Shown piece by piece: positions 52,401-62,623 of a stretch of 64,000 nucleotides of DNA. The DNA is from Trichomonas vaginalis G3 (Eukaryota; Parabasalia; Trichomonadida; Trichomonadidae). Location: assembly GCF_026262505.1 (NCBI RefSeq), contig NC_067203.1, positions 11,160,001 to 11,224,000 of the forward strand, written 5' to 3'. A program made the translations under genes and the position numbers. The notes beneath the pieces were generated by a model. It saw only the letters and a program-made list of their open reading frames with translations, searched no databases and was not told the origin of the DNA. Each line of letters starts with the position of its first letter. The stretch's first letter is position 1.

Positions 52401-53940
52401 AAGGGTAAAAATTCTGAGATATACTAAAAGCCTCTGCTATTTCTTCAGAAATGCTTTGATAATCCTTCAATAAAATTTTCAAAGAATCCAAATCAGGAAA
52501 AACCTCATAAATTGAAGTAGGAATATGATTCCCATTGAAATTAGTTATTGGGAAGTCTACTGTGCTTCCTATTAAATGAGAAATCACTCTTGTATTCAAA
52601 ATATGATAATCTATGAGAGTTTGAAGCCTTTTAGAGGCCAAATTAAACAGATCAGCACCTATTCTGAGATAATCAATATCAGTGATATCAGAATACTTAG
52701 TAAATATGATTTTGTAGTTAATGATTTTTTCAATAAAATTTTCGTATACGGAATCCTTTGAATTCGAGGCTATCATATTGATCACATTAGTTAGATTGCT
52801 TTTACCCTTCTCAAATGCTAATTGCGATTCAAAAAGACTGATAATATAAGATCCAAGATCAGAATCGGGATTTTCATGCATTAAATTAGCACATGATGTA
52901 TGAAAGTTCTCCCATATTACACGGAAATATGTTTGAAACAGTTGGTGAACTTCTAAGTGCTCTTTTTTCATGATATATCCTAAAATTTCGTAATTTCTCT
53001 TAACAGTTGACATTATATCATGCAGTAACATTCTCTGTTTAATAAATCGAAGATACCTGTATGCTCCAATAATCGGATCTCCAAATTTTCCATCATTTCC
53101 AAAATCATCGTTTTCTGTTAGTTTACAGATACTACTTGTATCTGGATTGAGTATCAAGTTAAGAATGATCTCAACATTCGCATGCTGCTTTGAAAAAAGC
53201 GACTCAGAATTTAAAAAATGAGATTTCGATTGAGAAAAATCAGGATCGAATGGATTTATCGCTTGAATTGATTTACCAAACTCTATTTCTGCAACATAAA
53301 AGAATGTTTTACCATCATTTTCATCAAGATTCGGAATAATTCCGATATTTTTTGAAATTTTAAATATTTCACTACGTATTTCGTCCATAGTTTTATTATA
53401 TTTGAATTTTCTTGACTTGGCATTAATCAAATCTGCATAAGAACGATTCAAAGCGGCATCAAGAATGTTTTTGCCTCGTAGATGCGTATAAATGTCAAGA
53501 TGAGATAGCTGTGATTCTATATAAAATGAATATTTGTATTTATTGATGAGATATTCACATGCAGACAAAATTTTTGAATTTTCATCATCAGAAAGCATTA
53601 ATTTGCTGAGGAAATGTAAGCGTTCTGTAATCTTTGTCACAATACCAACAAAATAATGTGCAGTTTCAACAAAAGGATGCTGTGTATTGATTTTATTTGA
53701 AATTGATTCGAGTTTTTGTTTGCAATCAATGATTTCGGATTGTAGAACATGAGCTATCTCTTGATATATATCGGAATTATTAGGGTTTATTTTAATTTTT
53801 GCAAGTTTTTCTTTGTAAAATTTTGGAGGATCGATTAAATTATGGATATCTACAACCCTCTCAAGAAAATTCTTCATTGTATCCGAAATATTGCTTAATG
53901 AGCTTATATTTTCCCCAACCTTTAAGTTGGGGATACTCAT
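49414..53940 (-). CDS. Large uncharacterised protein with C-terminal coiled coil
   Basis: The first ATG is at 53940 (MSIPNLKVGENISSLS), giving 1508 residues. About 1050 residues are mixed, mostly helical and without repeats or TM segments. A long coiled coil follows (about 1190-1480; for example KLNDQLNRMMKAESVDKWKV, KAEFLVEELKEELDLAKHD, NDLIKIENERIKQKIDAMI), then a basic tail (FTPQKVIVSPRRSVKPKYKK). The size, architecture and basic end recall axonemal or cytoskeletal coiled-coil proteins such as the CCDC162 group, but I cannot confirm homology. Trichomonads have flagella, so such a role is plausible. AAAAGTGAC in gene sense lies about 40 bases upstream of the ATG. The single long frame is intact. 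Confidence 0.75.
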   Translation of the reverse strand: MSIPNLKVGENISSLSNISDTMKNFLERVVDIHNLIDPPKFYKEKLAKIKINPNNSDIYQEIAHVLQSEIIDCKQKLESISNKINTQHPFVETAHYFVGIVTKITERLHFLSKLMLSDDENSKILSACEYLINKYKYSFYIESQLSHLDIYTHLRGKNILDAALNRSYADLINAKSRKFKYNKTMDEIRSEIFKISKNIGIIPNLDENDGKTFFYVAEIEFGKSIQAINPFDPDFSQSKSHFLNSESLFSKQHANVEIILNLILNPDTSSICKLTENDDFGNDGKFGDPIIGAYRYLRFIKQRMLLHDIMSTVKRNYEILGYIMKKEHLEVHQLFQTYFRVIWENFHTSCANLMHENPDSDLGSYIISLFESQLAFEKGKSNLTNVINMIASNSKDSVYENFIEKIINYKIIFTKYSDITDIDYLRIGADLFNLASKRLQTLIDYHILNTRVISHLIGSTVDFPITNFNGNHIPTSIYEVFPDLDSLKILLKDYQSISEEIAEAFSISQNFYPYLYYGFWKSLQIDKKNFPFFPETYCKLKNCSDSVISLFQCPYIDSISKYDRFEPQIFYQFIKSCFGLRLEVIRTINLIDKYNEQLNEHNIVSFALNSEFNFSDTEKVSKMMTEDGIELFQDMLMAQKRYNLYLEAIIIHNNVNYNKKYIEDKLYGGDRDRKILYQLFFNTIHVENRKFQYLKKDLFQNFENSEEFERFITPLILQNELISITTIERSFLTFDPDPNRLIRDGRKLLVSDGKINTLVFPDQYEIMKIFDTNLLKSGIDFTAERLGIMYFMRYISNIQVENKQLSQSILKNRVNWDSKLLDQLTVDSCSWFKKILFLKLQCAVLNSIQNQYSKYGGSELYQDYVKEIYTTAKNCVNFYVHENYSPSWIDKNFNNCSLVARNELLVEFSTIKLLPITKEHYIELLNQYTNSILYLIFPQIQNGSKKPEELSILSVLDTTSFQFTRGSRILSSQSQTIQFNKGLKTQEEAVIYIIDSIINPKSVDKAKSNESDDFEFQIIKKPEFYRKSIRIEPLRSYYNTKSSEINRQFNQELAYADHFIRRKISELMTSLNPALVDEFTFSLGFLEELLNPINSLLTLTTDISPMCLIKTWTAYLSNIISDTNENEVKIIVFDAFRKVVLDTVQDTCSFDSALKLKPQLLELNKLNDQLNRMMKAESVDKWKVERLKRSELRNLVTDLRNSIREANKEYSETREKMVDIGIQNVEKFNDEEEQKKLQSIDLKQYLDARRQKIKQIAEENEDSINQIKILRILNVLVPIGIKKRFTALIQNRETQVRSMTGALLWLRKSSITDTSEINTNMRKDLNALTKAEFLVEELKEELDLAKHDSAKLENTNGIIQKEITEIESKIKSLGLVDDKGNSQILAQIISKQDELENMINDSELVDDIVEHQVREPHQKAEAIRRQIQLSNYNKIKHESENNLVIKKIQKENDLIKIENERIKQKIDAMIKDKENEVYRRSHEIAKKFTPQKVIVSPRRSVKPKYKKV

Positions 53941-54330
53941 AAATGTCTTTTTAAGATTGAGAAACGAAAAAGTCACTTTTCGAAATTTTCAAAGAAAACG
54001 TCAAAATTTAAGAGTGTATTTACCGTAATCCACACACATTCTAAATAATTTTTATCAATATATTTTAAATATTGTCACTTTTACATTTTGGAACAATAAT
54101 TTTAACATCGGAAAGGCTGGAAAAACATACTTTTTGCTTTAATATCTAGTTTATATTGCTCATTCTTTTGACAGTAAACCAACTTAAGGAACATAGAGTG
54201 TGAGCACCAACAATAAAGGAATATTAAAAACAATTTTTCGAATTTTGATTATAAAAAGTAATAAACTTCGCGTAATTCATTAAATATGGAACATATTTAT
54301 TCAGCAAGAGGAAAAAAATTAATTTTCAAT
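53941..54330. other. Intergenic stretch
   Basis: Contains two plus-strand TCACTTTT motifs (about 53973 and 54075), which are AAAAGTGA relative to the flanking minus gene. No gene. Confidence 0.5.
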
Positions 54331-55179
54331 TTAAACATGTTTGGTTTTGAGTATATCAACAGATCTAATAAGAATATCAGCCATAATCTTATCATTTTGC
54401 TTCTCATTTCTGTAGTCCTGAACTGCTTTTTGAATTTTAGATTCAAGATGCGAAATTGTGGCGTCAATAACGTCATTAACTAGTTTGTAATCATTCGACG
54501 TTGTCCATCCACTAACATTCGTGTTAAATTTTCCTACAAGTTCTCTTCCTTGTAAAGGACCAGTTGCTAAAAGCGTACACATGACAGCTTTGCCTGCAAG
54601 GTCGCATGGCTCGATTGTTGTTCCACCTTTGCTTAATTTGAGAGCAAATTCTGTATAATGAGTTCCTGCTTCTGCCCATTTTTGTTGTGAAACAAGGATT
54701 TGGCCAATTTGACGATCAACACGTGTTGAATCGAATTCGAGGTTATTCTCGTAGTATATCTTGCTTGCCCATTTGAGAGCATTGACAGCCTGATCGTATT
54801 TTCTGGAATTTTCATAAGTTTGGGCGAATTCTGTAAGCAATTTGCCTGATTCCATGAAGTTATCATTGTTGCAAAGGAATTTTACTGCAACATTTAATGC
54901 TTCCTCAGCTTTCTTTTGTGTAGCTGGAGATTTGAGATAAAGTCTGGCAGCTTCAGCAGCATTAGCTGCGGCTTCGTTCTGGTTGTTTAGATGGAATGAG
55001 CAATCAACAGCACGTCTATATGCATCACCAGCCCTCTGGAAGTTGTGAGCATTCTTGAAGCCAAGTCCTGCTTGCTTGTAAAGGTCTAAAGCCAGAAAAA
55101 ATCGTGTTTTACCTTCAAGAGTCAGTTGGTTCATCTTTGTTTCAGCTTCGTTGAAGATGTCATGCGGAGAGCGCTTCAT
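54331..55179 (-). CDS. SNAP (alpha/gamma-SNAP-like) vesicle fusion adaptor
   Basis: I choose the ATG at 55179 (MKRSPHDIFNEAETKMNQ), because TCACTTTTT lies 19 bases upstream; 282 residues, the usual SNAP length. The all-helical TPR-like layout is clear: LALDLYKQAGLGFKNAHNFQ, RAGDAYRRAVDCSFHLNNQN, EAAANAAEAARLY, NFMESGKLLTEFAQTYENSR, YDQAVNALKWASKIYYENN, QQKWAEAGTHYTEFALKLSK. The globular C-terminal helices end in ILIRSVDILKTKHV. SNAP recruits NSF to SNARE complexes to take them apart after fusion. The stop is followed by A (UAAA). Confidence 0.9.
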   Translation of the reverse strand: MKRSPHDIFNEAETKMNQLTLEGKTRFFLALDLYKQAGLGFKNAHNFQRAGDAYRRAVDCSFHLNNQNEAAANAAEAARLYLKSPATQKKAEEALNVAVKFLCNNDNFMESGKLLTEFAQTYENSRKYDQAVNALKWASKIYYENNLEFDSTRVDRQIGQILVSQQKWAEAGTHYTEFALKLSKGGTTIEPCDLAGKAVMCTLLATGPLQGRELVGKFNTNVSGWTTSNDYKLVNDVIDATISHLESKIQKAVQDYRNEKQNDKIMADILIRSVDILKTKHV

Positions 55180-55193
55180 GTAAAGTAGCACAA

Positions 55194-55200
55194 AAAGTGA
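55194..55200 (-). promoter_or_regulatory. Initiator-like motif of the SNAP gene
   Basis: TCACTTT on the minus strand, A at 55198, 19 bases before the ATG at 55179. Confidence 0.6.
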
Positions 55201-55818
55201 CAATTTTCTGAGAGATATTTTACAATTCATTGAGCGGATTGAACTGCGACATCTTTTATCTGAATTCTTTTATAAGACATTAGTTGGAAGCTTTCTATAT
55301 TAAGCAATTTTTATTATAGTCATAACTCTCAAGATTTCGAACAAAAAAATTTGATCATGATATATGAATCTAAAATTCTAATTTCTTATATGGTTTGAAA
55401 TCATTATTTGAGATCTGAGAACATTTATCGCTGATCAATATTATTACTCAATCCGAAAAATCCAATTCCTCATCCTCTAGCTTAGTGAGAGTAACAGTCT
55501 TTACTTAATTTCTAGAAATACGAGCGAATGCTTTTGTTAAGGTTTGGAAAATTTCCTTTCATCAAAATTTATTCGCTAACTCACTCAAGAATCCAACTTC
55601 CAATACAGATAACATTAATGACATGATTTTGCATGATAGTTAAACATATCATTTCATCCATTTACTGCTTATTTACGATAATTTTATTTGTAAATTTAAC
55701 TACTACTACAGAATTATTTATTCAGAAGCTGTTACATCACAATATTATTGGATTTGAAAGATTTGAAGAGCACATAGATTTAAAAATATATTAATTTGGA
55801 GAGTATATAGAATCAAAT
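55201..55818. other. Intergenic stretch
   Basis: No gene or repeat seen between the DHS 3' end and the SNAP promoter. Confidence 0.5.
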
Positions 55819-56913
55819 TTACTCAGCAAGGAATTTAGAGAATGATCCTGCAACAAGTAATGGAAGAACAAGTGTAACTTCTGCGTAGACTTTGACTGGC
55901 TTAGCTTCAAGGGAAATCTTACCCCAAGAAACAGCTTCATCAGGTCTTGCACCAGAGTCAGAGCCATCGAAATCGTGAGCTGTGTTGACGTAAACAACGA
56001 AGTCTGCGCCATTTCTGTATAAGTTAGCGTTCATGATGTGATGTTTGACGACACCACCACCGAGGATGATGCAGCCTGTCTTTGTGGCCCAGAGGGGCTC
56101 GTTGTTCATGTCGCGGATGTCCTCAACGAGGTCAAGGACGAGTCCTGGGTTGTTGTAAGAGTGGAAGTAAATCATATCACCGATTGAACCATCAGTGAGA
56201 GCTGGTGAGTAAACTGGAATGTTGTTCTTAGCAGCCCAGTACCAGACTGAGTCTTCGTTGTTGATTTCAAGGCCGAGGCGGTGAATTAACTTGGAAGGAG
56301 TCCACTTTGTTCCTTGTGTGTTCTGTTCTTCGAGGCACTTGTCTAAGATTGGCATGATCCAGTCTTCGAAGAGGCAGTAGTTCTTGTTAGGGACAATGAG
56401 GTTGCCAATTCTGTTCAAACCACGCTTTCTGAGATCATGACCATCGTGGAAGAACTCGCCCATGTGTGTTGGAGCAAGGCACTTGATGAAGTCTTCTTCA
56501 ATACCACCGGCTGTGCAGACAACGACATCAACTAAGGCGTGCTTGACGAGGAAGCGAATGTAATCTCTCATACCAGAGGAAATGAGGTTTGATGTGATGC
56601 CGAGGAAGATCTTGCAGGCACGTGGTTTGTACTTGACACCTTCAACACCACCGCCAAGGCCGAAAAGCTTCTTTTCATCTCCTGGTTGTGGTTCGTAGTC
56701 ATAGTGGAGCATTTCATTGATCTGATCTATGGCGAGGCCAAGGTTGGTAGCTTGGAAACCACAGTACTTCATCTGTTCAAGCATCTTGTCGAAATCGAAC
56801 TTGCCATTGTCGTCTGGTACGTAACCTTTGACGAGTGGAGTTGTAAGTTCTTCTGATTCAACAAAGACTGAATCAACTGCAAGGCTTGGAGCGAGCGAGG
56901 GAGCGCGAGACAT
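55819..56913 (-). CDS. DHS: Deoxyhypusine synthase
   Basis: The 364-residue product is close to the human enzyme in length. It transfers the aminobutyl group of spermidine to a lysine of eIF5A, the first step of hypusine formation, in the cytosol as a tetramer. The active-site region is intact: [20 protein letters not shown] with the catalytic Lys at residue 290, followed by [20 protein letters not shown] that forms the spermidine/NAD site. The N-terminal part shows [20 protein letters not shown], and NAD-binding segments include [17 protein letters not shown] and [20 protein letters not shown]. Codons are strongly biased to C-ending forms, which suggests high expression. An Inr-like TCATT lies 16 bases before the ATG. 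The stop is followed by A (UAAA). Confidence 0.97.
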   Translation of the reverse strand: MSRAPSLAPSLAVDSVFVESEELTTPLVKGYVPDDNGKFDFDKMLEQMKYCGFQATNLGLAIDQINEMLHYDYEPQPGDEKKLFGLGGGVEGVKYKPRACKIFLGITSNLISSGMRDYIRFLVKHALVDVVVCTAGGIEEDFIKCLAPTHMGEFFHDGHDLRKRGLNRIGNLIVPNKNYCLFEDWIMPILDKCLEEQNTQGTKWTPSKLIHRLGLEINNEDSVWYWAAKNNIPVYSPALTDGSIGDMIYFHSYNNPGLVLDLVEDIRDMNNEPLWATKTGCIILGGGVVKHHIMNANLYRNGADFVVYVNTAHDFDGSDSGARPDEAVSWGKISLEAKPVKVYAEVTLVLPLLVAGSFSKFLAE

Positions 56914-56924
56914 TCGGAATAATG

Positions 56925-56931
56925 TGAATGA
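56925..56931 (-). promoter_or_regulatory. Initiator-like motif of the deoxyhypusine synthase gene
   Basis: TCATTCA on the minus strand, A at 56929, 16 bases before the ATG at 56913. Confidence 0.6.
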
Positions 56932-57844
56932 CCAAAAATTTTGAATCCATTCAATTAAATTCGTAGATTTCTCAAATTGGCGTTCACAAAATAAATTTAA
57001 ACATAGGGTATCCCAATGTTAATAATATGTTATTCAAAGTCAAAACAGGATTATGAATATGGTAAAATGAATTTCATTGGCATTTTCCAAATACATGGGG
57101 TCTGTAAACCTGACGATACTATTTTCTGAGAATTGTGGTTCATGTTCCGGAATGGTACCAAATTGCTTTAAACTAAAAATTATGAATTTGAATCTTTATC
57201 TGCTTTAGAGAAATTTTTCAAAGAAAAATAATGTTACATCCTTACAATTTCTATGGAGACATAGAATTGATTTTATTGAAGAATAAGCATTTGTTACTAT
57301 TTTACAAAACATAAACAACCATTTCGGCACATAACTCACCCAAAATTTACCTTATTTTGATATTAACAGAAGAAAAGTTAATTATTAGTCTTGAACTTGG
57401 ACATTAAGCGTCTGAAATGGAGATTCTTATTCTATATGGATGTATGTAATTCGGATTTTCCATAATTTTATCGATCATTCTAAAAATAACGTAGAATTTT
57501 CCTATCATATATACTCATAACTCTAATGTATGGTATTGTTTGAACCTTTACTTTACAGTTTGAAATCTAATTAGCCTGTTTTACTGAATTTATTTTTCAT
57601 TCATATGATATTGATAAAAATGAGCCATAAAAGTAATACCATTCTTTATGCTTGCTAATGTAAATGCATATTTTAACTTTAAATCGAAATTATTCAATTT
57701 ATTTAATTCTGAAAATTGTCGAAATAAGTTATCAGAGTCCCCACCAATGATCATATGCATAAGTTTCAAAATTCATTCTTTTATATATAATAAAGATGAA
57801 ATTTATATTTAATTTAACAATCAAAGATAAAAATAGGTTAAAAT
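56932..57844. other. Intergenic stretch
   Basis: About 900 AT-rich bases; no gene on either strand and no repeat recognised. Confidence 0.5.
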
Positions 57845-60800
57845 TTATACAGTTTCACGCTTATCAACATCGTTATCTGAGATATCAACTGTTTCACCTG
57901 AGTCTAAATCACCAGATAATTCATCCTTGTAATTATCAGGTGCATCTTCTTCTTCTTCCTGCTTGTCATCTTTGTTATATATGATGAAGAAAATAATGAG
58001 AGCAATAATGACAAGAAGAAGAATAAGAGCTAAGATAATCCAGAGTGGTAGAAGTTTCTTGACAATACCTGGCTTATTTTCGATAAGCTTTTCAGCAACA
58101 TTAAATTTCTTTGATGACATCAAAGATGGACATTGTTTCTTATCTTTGGCAAATATTGTAACATTGTGTTCTCCACTTTCAATATCTTTTGCGAGCTTAA
58201 TAGTAACACTATAATTCACCCATAAATTGTTTGTCTTTACACGTGTTGCGTTGACGAATTCTTTTTCATCAACTTTAACATAAACATCTGCGTGCTCATC
58301 TTGGTTAAGATCATAAATTCTATACATTATTACTAATTCTTCCTCACCAACGTAATTTTCTTTCTCGAATTCGAGAAGTTCAATCATTGGTGGCATGTTT
58401 ATATTGAAGTTATTAAATGAAATCGGATCAGATGGCTTTCCATTTTCGTCAACAACATAGATAGAAATATCCGGTGATGTTGTACTCATATTTGTTGGAA
58501 GTTCAAAGGAAACATTGAATTCTGGACGGACTTCAACTGGAATTGCTCTTGGTTCATTATCTCCTACCTTGACATAAACAGTGAATTTCTTATTTGTTGT
58601 GTCAGTGTTTTCATTTGTGAATGTCATTGTAACATTTTCGCCTGCATTATAGTCTTCTTTATCTTTATTCTTAAACACGATCTTTGGTTTTGATACAACG
58701 GTAATTGTGAATGATACTTGTTCAGATTTGTATCCATATTTATCAGTGGCAATTAGATTGTATCTTTTGCCTCCAACAGATGTGCCTGCAGGAATCTTGA
58801 ACTTCAGTTTTACTTCCTTTTCATTTTGAGTTGTGCTGAATGAAAATGCATCTGATACTGGTTCTCCATTAACGGTAACTGTAATTTTAACTTCATCTCC
58901 TTTATCTTTATCACTTAAAATGCATGTAGCTATAAATTCTTCATCAGGAATTAATTTTCCTTTATCTAAACCTTTAAGTTTGAGTACTGGTTTTGCATAA
59001 ACGATAATGGTAATAGGAACTTCCTTTGATTCTTGGCCTTCAGGATCTCTAACTGTTAATGTGAAAGTATGTGTTCCTGGCTGAGTATTCTCTGGGATTG
59101 TGAATTCTGCACCATCTTCTGTCTTTGTAACTGAGGTTTCTGTATTATCAAATTTTCCATTAGCTGTTACTTCCCCATTTGTGTTTGTTGTTGAAAATTT
59201 GATTTTAACTTTTTCTCCTGGGGCATAATTATTCTTATCATTGGACTCAAAATTAATAACTAGTCTTTTAATAATTGTAACTGTAATTGGTGCTGACTCA
59301 GAACGATATTGGTGAGTATCAACTGCAGTAAAAATAATCTGTTTATTACCGGTTTCTGCATTTTCGGGAACAGTAAATTTCAGATTTTCATTCTTACCTT
59401 CAGCGGATGCATCAAAAATATATTGACCTGAGATATCTGCACCACCAATCTTTCCAGTAACAGTAATTTTATCACCTTGATCCTTATCACTAATTGTGCA
59501 AACAACAGATACTTCTTCACCAACGAAAACAGGATCTTTTAATTCTCTTGGGCAACTGATCATTGGTCTTGAATAGACAGTCAATGGAACTCTAACTTCT
59601 TTTGATGTATGTCCTGCTTCGTCTTTAACAACAAACTTGAGAATATGAGTTCCAGGAGCTGTATTTTCTGGGACGGTGAGTTGAGCTCCACTATCTGTCT
59701 TTTGAATTGGAATATTTACGCTAGTTCCTTCGAATTTTCCTTCAACAGTAATTTCTCCATGAGTGTTTTCTGTTCTAAATTCAATATTGACTGTTTCTCC
59801 TGCAGCATAATCATCTTTATCATTAGATCCTAAAGAAATTGTTGGCCTTTTTGCAATGTTTACGTTGATTGTTGAATTGGCTGAATATCCATATTTATCT
59901 GTTGCAGTAAAAACAACATTTTGGTCTCCTGTTTCCGAATTCTTAGGGATTGTGAAATAAAGGATTGCAACTACAGATTTTTCCCCTTCAGTAATATCAT
60001 AAAAGTATTCATTACTCAAAGTTTGAGATCCTACATTAATCTTGATTGTGAGCTTATCACCGATATCTTCATCAGCATAATTGCATAAAACTTGAATTTC
60101 TTCTCCGGCATATGCAGTTTGTGAAGATGATCTTGAGCAAGAAAGCGATGGTTTTGCATAAACTGTAATTGGAACATCAACTTCTTTTGATAAATCTCCA
60201 TTTTCATCTTTGACAACAAATTTAAATGTATGTTGTCCTGGAGGAAGATTTTCCGGTATCATAAATTTACCTCCTTCATCTGTCTTTGTAATAGGTATTT
60301 TTGTGTCATTATCATCAAATTTTCCTTCTGCTGTGATAGTTCCTTCAGTATTTGCTGTTGTGAATGCTATTTTGACTGTTTCCCCTGGTGCATAATCATT
60401 TTTATCAGTTCTAGTGTCAGTCACTGTTGGTCTGACTTCACATTTGATTACAATTGGAGAGGATTGGGTTGAATATCCATGTGAATCTGTTGCAGTTAAT
60501 ACAATACTTACATCTCCCCGTGTTGTTGTTTCTGGAAGAGTGAATGCTAATGTTTCATCATGATTTTGAGGAGTTGTATCAAATGAATGCTCATTTACCA
60601 TGTCTTTATTAGCAGCTTTACCTCTGATTGTAATTCTATCTCCAACATCTTGATCGCTAAATGTGCACACAACAGAAAAGTCTTCACCAGTATATACAGT
60701 TTCTGTTGCTGTTCTTCTGCATTCAAGAGCAGGTTTTGCATATATTTTGATTTTGATTGTTTTCGGTTCTGATGGAACACCGTTGCTGTCTTTAACCTGA

Positions 60801-62623
60801 ATTTCAATATCATGTGTTCCTGGTGCAAGATTATCAGGGATTGTAAATGAAGCTCCATTTCCTGTTCTTGTTATTGCAGATGGTTCGGATTGCCCTGGCA
60901 ATTTTGCAGAAACAGTGACATCTCCGTTTGCATCTTCAACGTTAATGTTTACATTGACAGTTTCTCCAGGGACATAATCGTTCTTATCTGTTCCTGTAAT
61001 TGTTATTACTGGTGTCGTGACAATCTCAATATTAATTGGTTCAGACTGTGATGAAAGTTGATATTTATCAACAGCTCTAAATACTATTGAGGTTGAGCCA
61101 ATGTTTACATCTGAAGGTATTTGGAACTTCAATTTCTTACCAGCAATTATTGGCGTTGTCTTACCAATATTCTTTTTAGCTGAATTTGAAAAAACGGCAT
61201 AAATTGTTATTTCATCATCAGGATCTTGGTCGTTAATGCTAAATGTAACTTCTATTTCTTGAGATTTTCCGTATTTTTGGGAATCCAATGTTACATCACT
61301 AATTTTTGGAGTTGATCTAACATAGAATTCTTTAGTAATTGGTGTTGTTTGTTCAGCATTATCCTCATCAATTGATGAGATTACAAGTGTATGTTGTCCT
61401 AAAGATAATGAAGCAGTATCAATCTCGAAATTGAATTCTTGAGGCTGACTGTTTGAAACTACATATTCTAACTTAACAAACTCTCCATTGTCTAGCTTAT
61501 ATTGAACTTTTGCTTTTGAATCATCATTAAGATTTCCTTTAACTTGGATTTGTTTTCCCTTTTCATATGCTGTATTTATTGTATTTGTTAATGTGTAAGT
61601 TGGTGGACTATTTACCACGAAGCTAATAGTATCTGAGAACTCTTGATCATATTGATCAGAAACTTTCACTCTGATGTTGTATGGGCCTCTTTTATTTTGT
61701 TCTGGATTTACAGTAATACTAAAATCTTTACCTTTTTCCTGTTCAGTAACTCGAAACAGGGGGAGTGTTTCAGTTGGCATGTCATCAATTTGATATTCTA
61801 GGGTTAATTCGCTATTAACAGCGTCTGCTTCATATTTTCCGCGAATGATAATTTCTTCACCAACATTATACAATTCCTTTCTTTGAGTGAAATAAAAATC
61901 AGGAGGAAGATGCAAATCTAAACCAGCTCCAAGAACTATTGAGTAAACATGAACTTCATGAGCTTCGATTAGTCTATTTCTCCATGAAAAACAAAAGAGC
62001 GAGTCATATGTTCCAGGTGTGAGTGATTTATCAATATTGTCTTCATTTAGCCAGAAATAACCCCATTGTTTTTGTGGTCCATAAAAGAATGCATCAACAT
62101 TTGAAACACCATATGCATTTCTGACATATAATGCTAATTTATAATCACCTGATTCCATGAAAAATCCTCTACCTTCTTCCATAGGTATCAGAGCAGCGTT
62201 ATCGTCACCATTCATGTTAACATCATAAAAATGTCCAAAGTCATAAATTTTATCTTCATTATTTGTATTGTTAATAATCCACTTAATTCTTACAGTGTCA
62301 TTTGTAATATATTCAAACACTGTTTTTCCTGTTATTCCATCTTCATCAAGTTCTCCGTTTTTAAATGCGTAAGTTTTTAATTCTTCATTCGGAAGTTTTA
62401 AAACTGATCTCCATGAATGATCTCTGTCAACATTTAATTTTAGACCGTTTGCATATGTTAGACCAAAATTTCTTCCAATCCAGCCTGCATAATTATCTGT
62501 TAAAGGAGGATTTGGATTATCAACCCACCCAACATTCTGAATATTTGATGTTATACCATTTCTATCCACTTGTAAATCATAACCAATCTTGGAGTAACAT
62601 AATGTTGAAAACCAATAAAGCAT
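57845..62623 (-). CDS. Giant single-pass surface protein with alternating Ig-like repeats
   Basis: The 1592-residue product has an N-terminal domain (about 1-240) containing GWIGRNFGLTYANGLKLNVD and FGHFYDVNMNGDDNAALIP. About 13 Ig/cadherin-like beta domains of 85-100 residues follow. From about residue 540 two kinds alternate: type A starts like DKNDYAPGETVKI, and type B carries a Cys pair (ALEC...VVC, SLSC...VLC, MISC...VVC) with SDxDxGDxI. They form a super-repeat of about 185 residues, present about four and a half times. A TM helix (about 1523-1549, LLPLWIILALILLLVIIALI) and an acidic 43-residue tail end the protein. The start (MLYWFSTLCYSK) is a poor signal peptide, so the true N-terminus is uncertain. 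An adhesion role is likely by analogy. The stop is followed by A (UAAA). Confidence 0.85.
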   Translation of the reverse strand: MLYWFSTLCYSKIGYDLQVDRNGITSNIQNVGWVDNPNPPLTDNYAGWIGRNFGLTYANGLKLNVDRDHSWRSVLKLPNEELKTYAFKNGELDEDGITGKTVFEYITNDTVRIKWIINNTNNEDKIYDFGHFYDVNMNGDDNAALIPMEEGRGFFMESGDYKLALYVRNAYGVSNVDAFFYGPQKQWGYFWLNEDNIDKSLTPGTYDSLFCFSWRNRLIEAHEVHVYSIVLGAGLDLHLPPDFYFTQRKELYNVGEEIIIRGKYEADAVNSELTLEYQIDDMPTETLPLFRVTEQEKGKDFSITVNPEQNKRGPYNIRVKVSDQYDQEFSDTISFVVNSPPTYTLTNTINTAYEKGKQIQVKGNLNDDSKAKVQYKLDNGEFVKLEYVVSNSQPQEFNFEIDTASLSLGQHTLVISSIDEDNAEQTTPITKEFYVRSTPKISDVTLDSQKYGKSQEIEVTFSINDQDPDDEITIYAVFSNSAKKNIGKTTPIIAGKKLKFQIPSDVNIGSTSIVFRAVDKYQLSSQSEPINIEIVTTPVITITGTDKNDYVPGETVNVNINVEDANGDVTVSAKLPGQSEPSAITRTGNGASFTIPDNLAPGTHDIEIQVKDSNGVPSEPKTIKIKIYAKPALECRRTATETVYTGEDFSVVCTFSDQDVGDRITIRGKAANKDMVNEHSFDTTPQNHDETLAFTLPETTTRGDVSIVLTATDSHGYSTQSSPIVIKCEVRPTVTDTRTDKNDYAPGETVKIAFTTANTEGTITAEGKFDDNDTKIPITKTDEGGKFMIPENLPPGQHTFKFVVKDENGDLSKEVDVPITVYAKPSLSCSRSSSQTAYAGEEIQVLCNYADEDIGDKLTIKINVGSQTLSNEYFYDITEGEKSVVAILYFTIPKNSETGDQNVVFTATDKYGYSANSTINVNIAKRPTISLGSNDKDDYAAGETVNIEFRTENTHGEITVEGKFEGTSVNIPIQKTDSGAQLTVPENTAPGTHILKFVVKDEAGHTSKEVRVPLTVYSRPMISCPRELKDPVFVGEEVSVVCTISDKDQGDKITVTGKIGGADISGQYIFDASAEGKNENLKFTVPENAETGNKQIIFTAVDTHQYRSESAPITVTIIKRLVINFESNDKNNYAPGEKVKIKFSTTNTNGEVTANGKFDNTETSVTKTEDGAEFTIPENTQPGTHTFTLTVRDPEGQESKEVPITIIVYAKPVLKLKGLDKGKLIPDEEFIATCILSDKDKGDEVKITVTVNGEPVSDAFSFSTTQNEKEVKLKFKIPAGTSVGGKRYNLIATDKYGYKSEQVSFTITVVSKPKIVFKNKDKEDYNAGENVTMTFTNENTDTTNKKFTVYVKVGDNEPRAIPVEVRPEFNVSFELPTNMSTTSPDISIYVVDENGKPSDPISFNNFNINMPPMIELLEFEKENYVGEEELVIMYRIYDLNQDEHADVYVKVDEKEFVNATRVKTNNLWVNYSVTIKLAKDIESGEHNVTIFAKDKKQCPSLMSSKKFNVAEKLIENKPGIVKKLLPLWIILALILLLVIIALIIFFIIYNKDDKQEEEEDAPDNYKDELSGDLDSGETVDISDNDVDKRETV

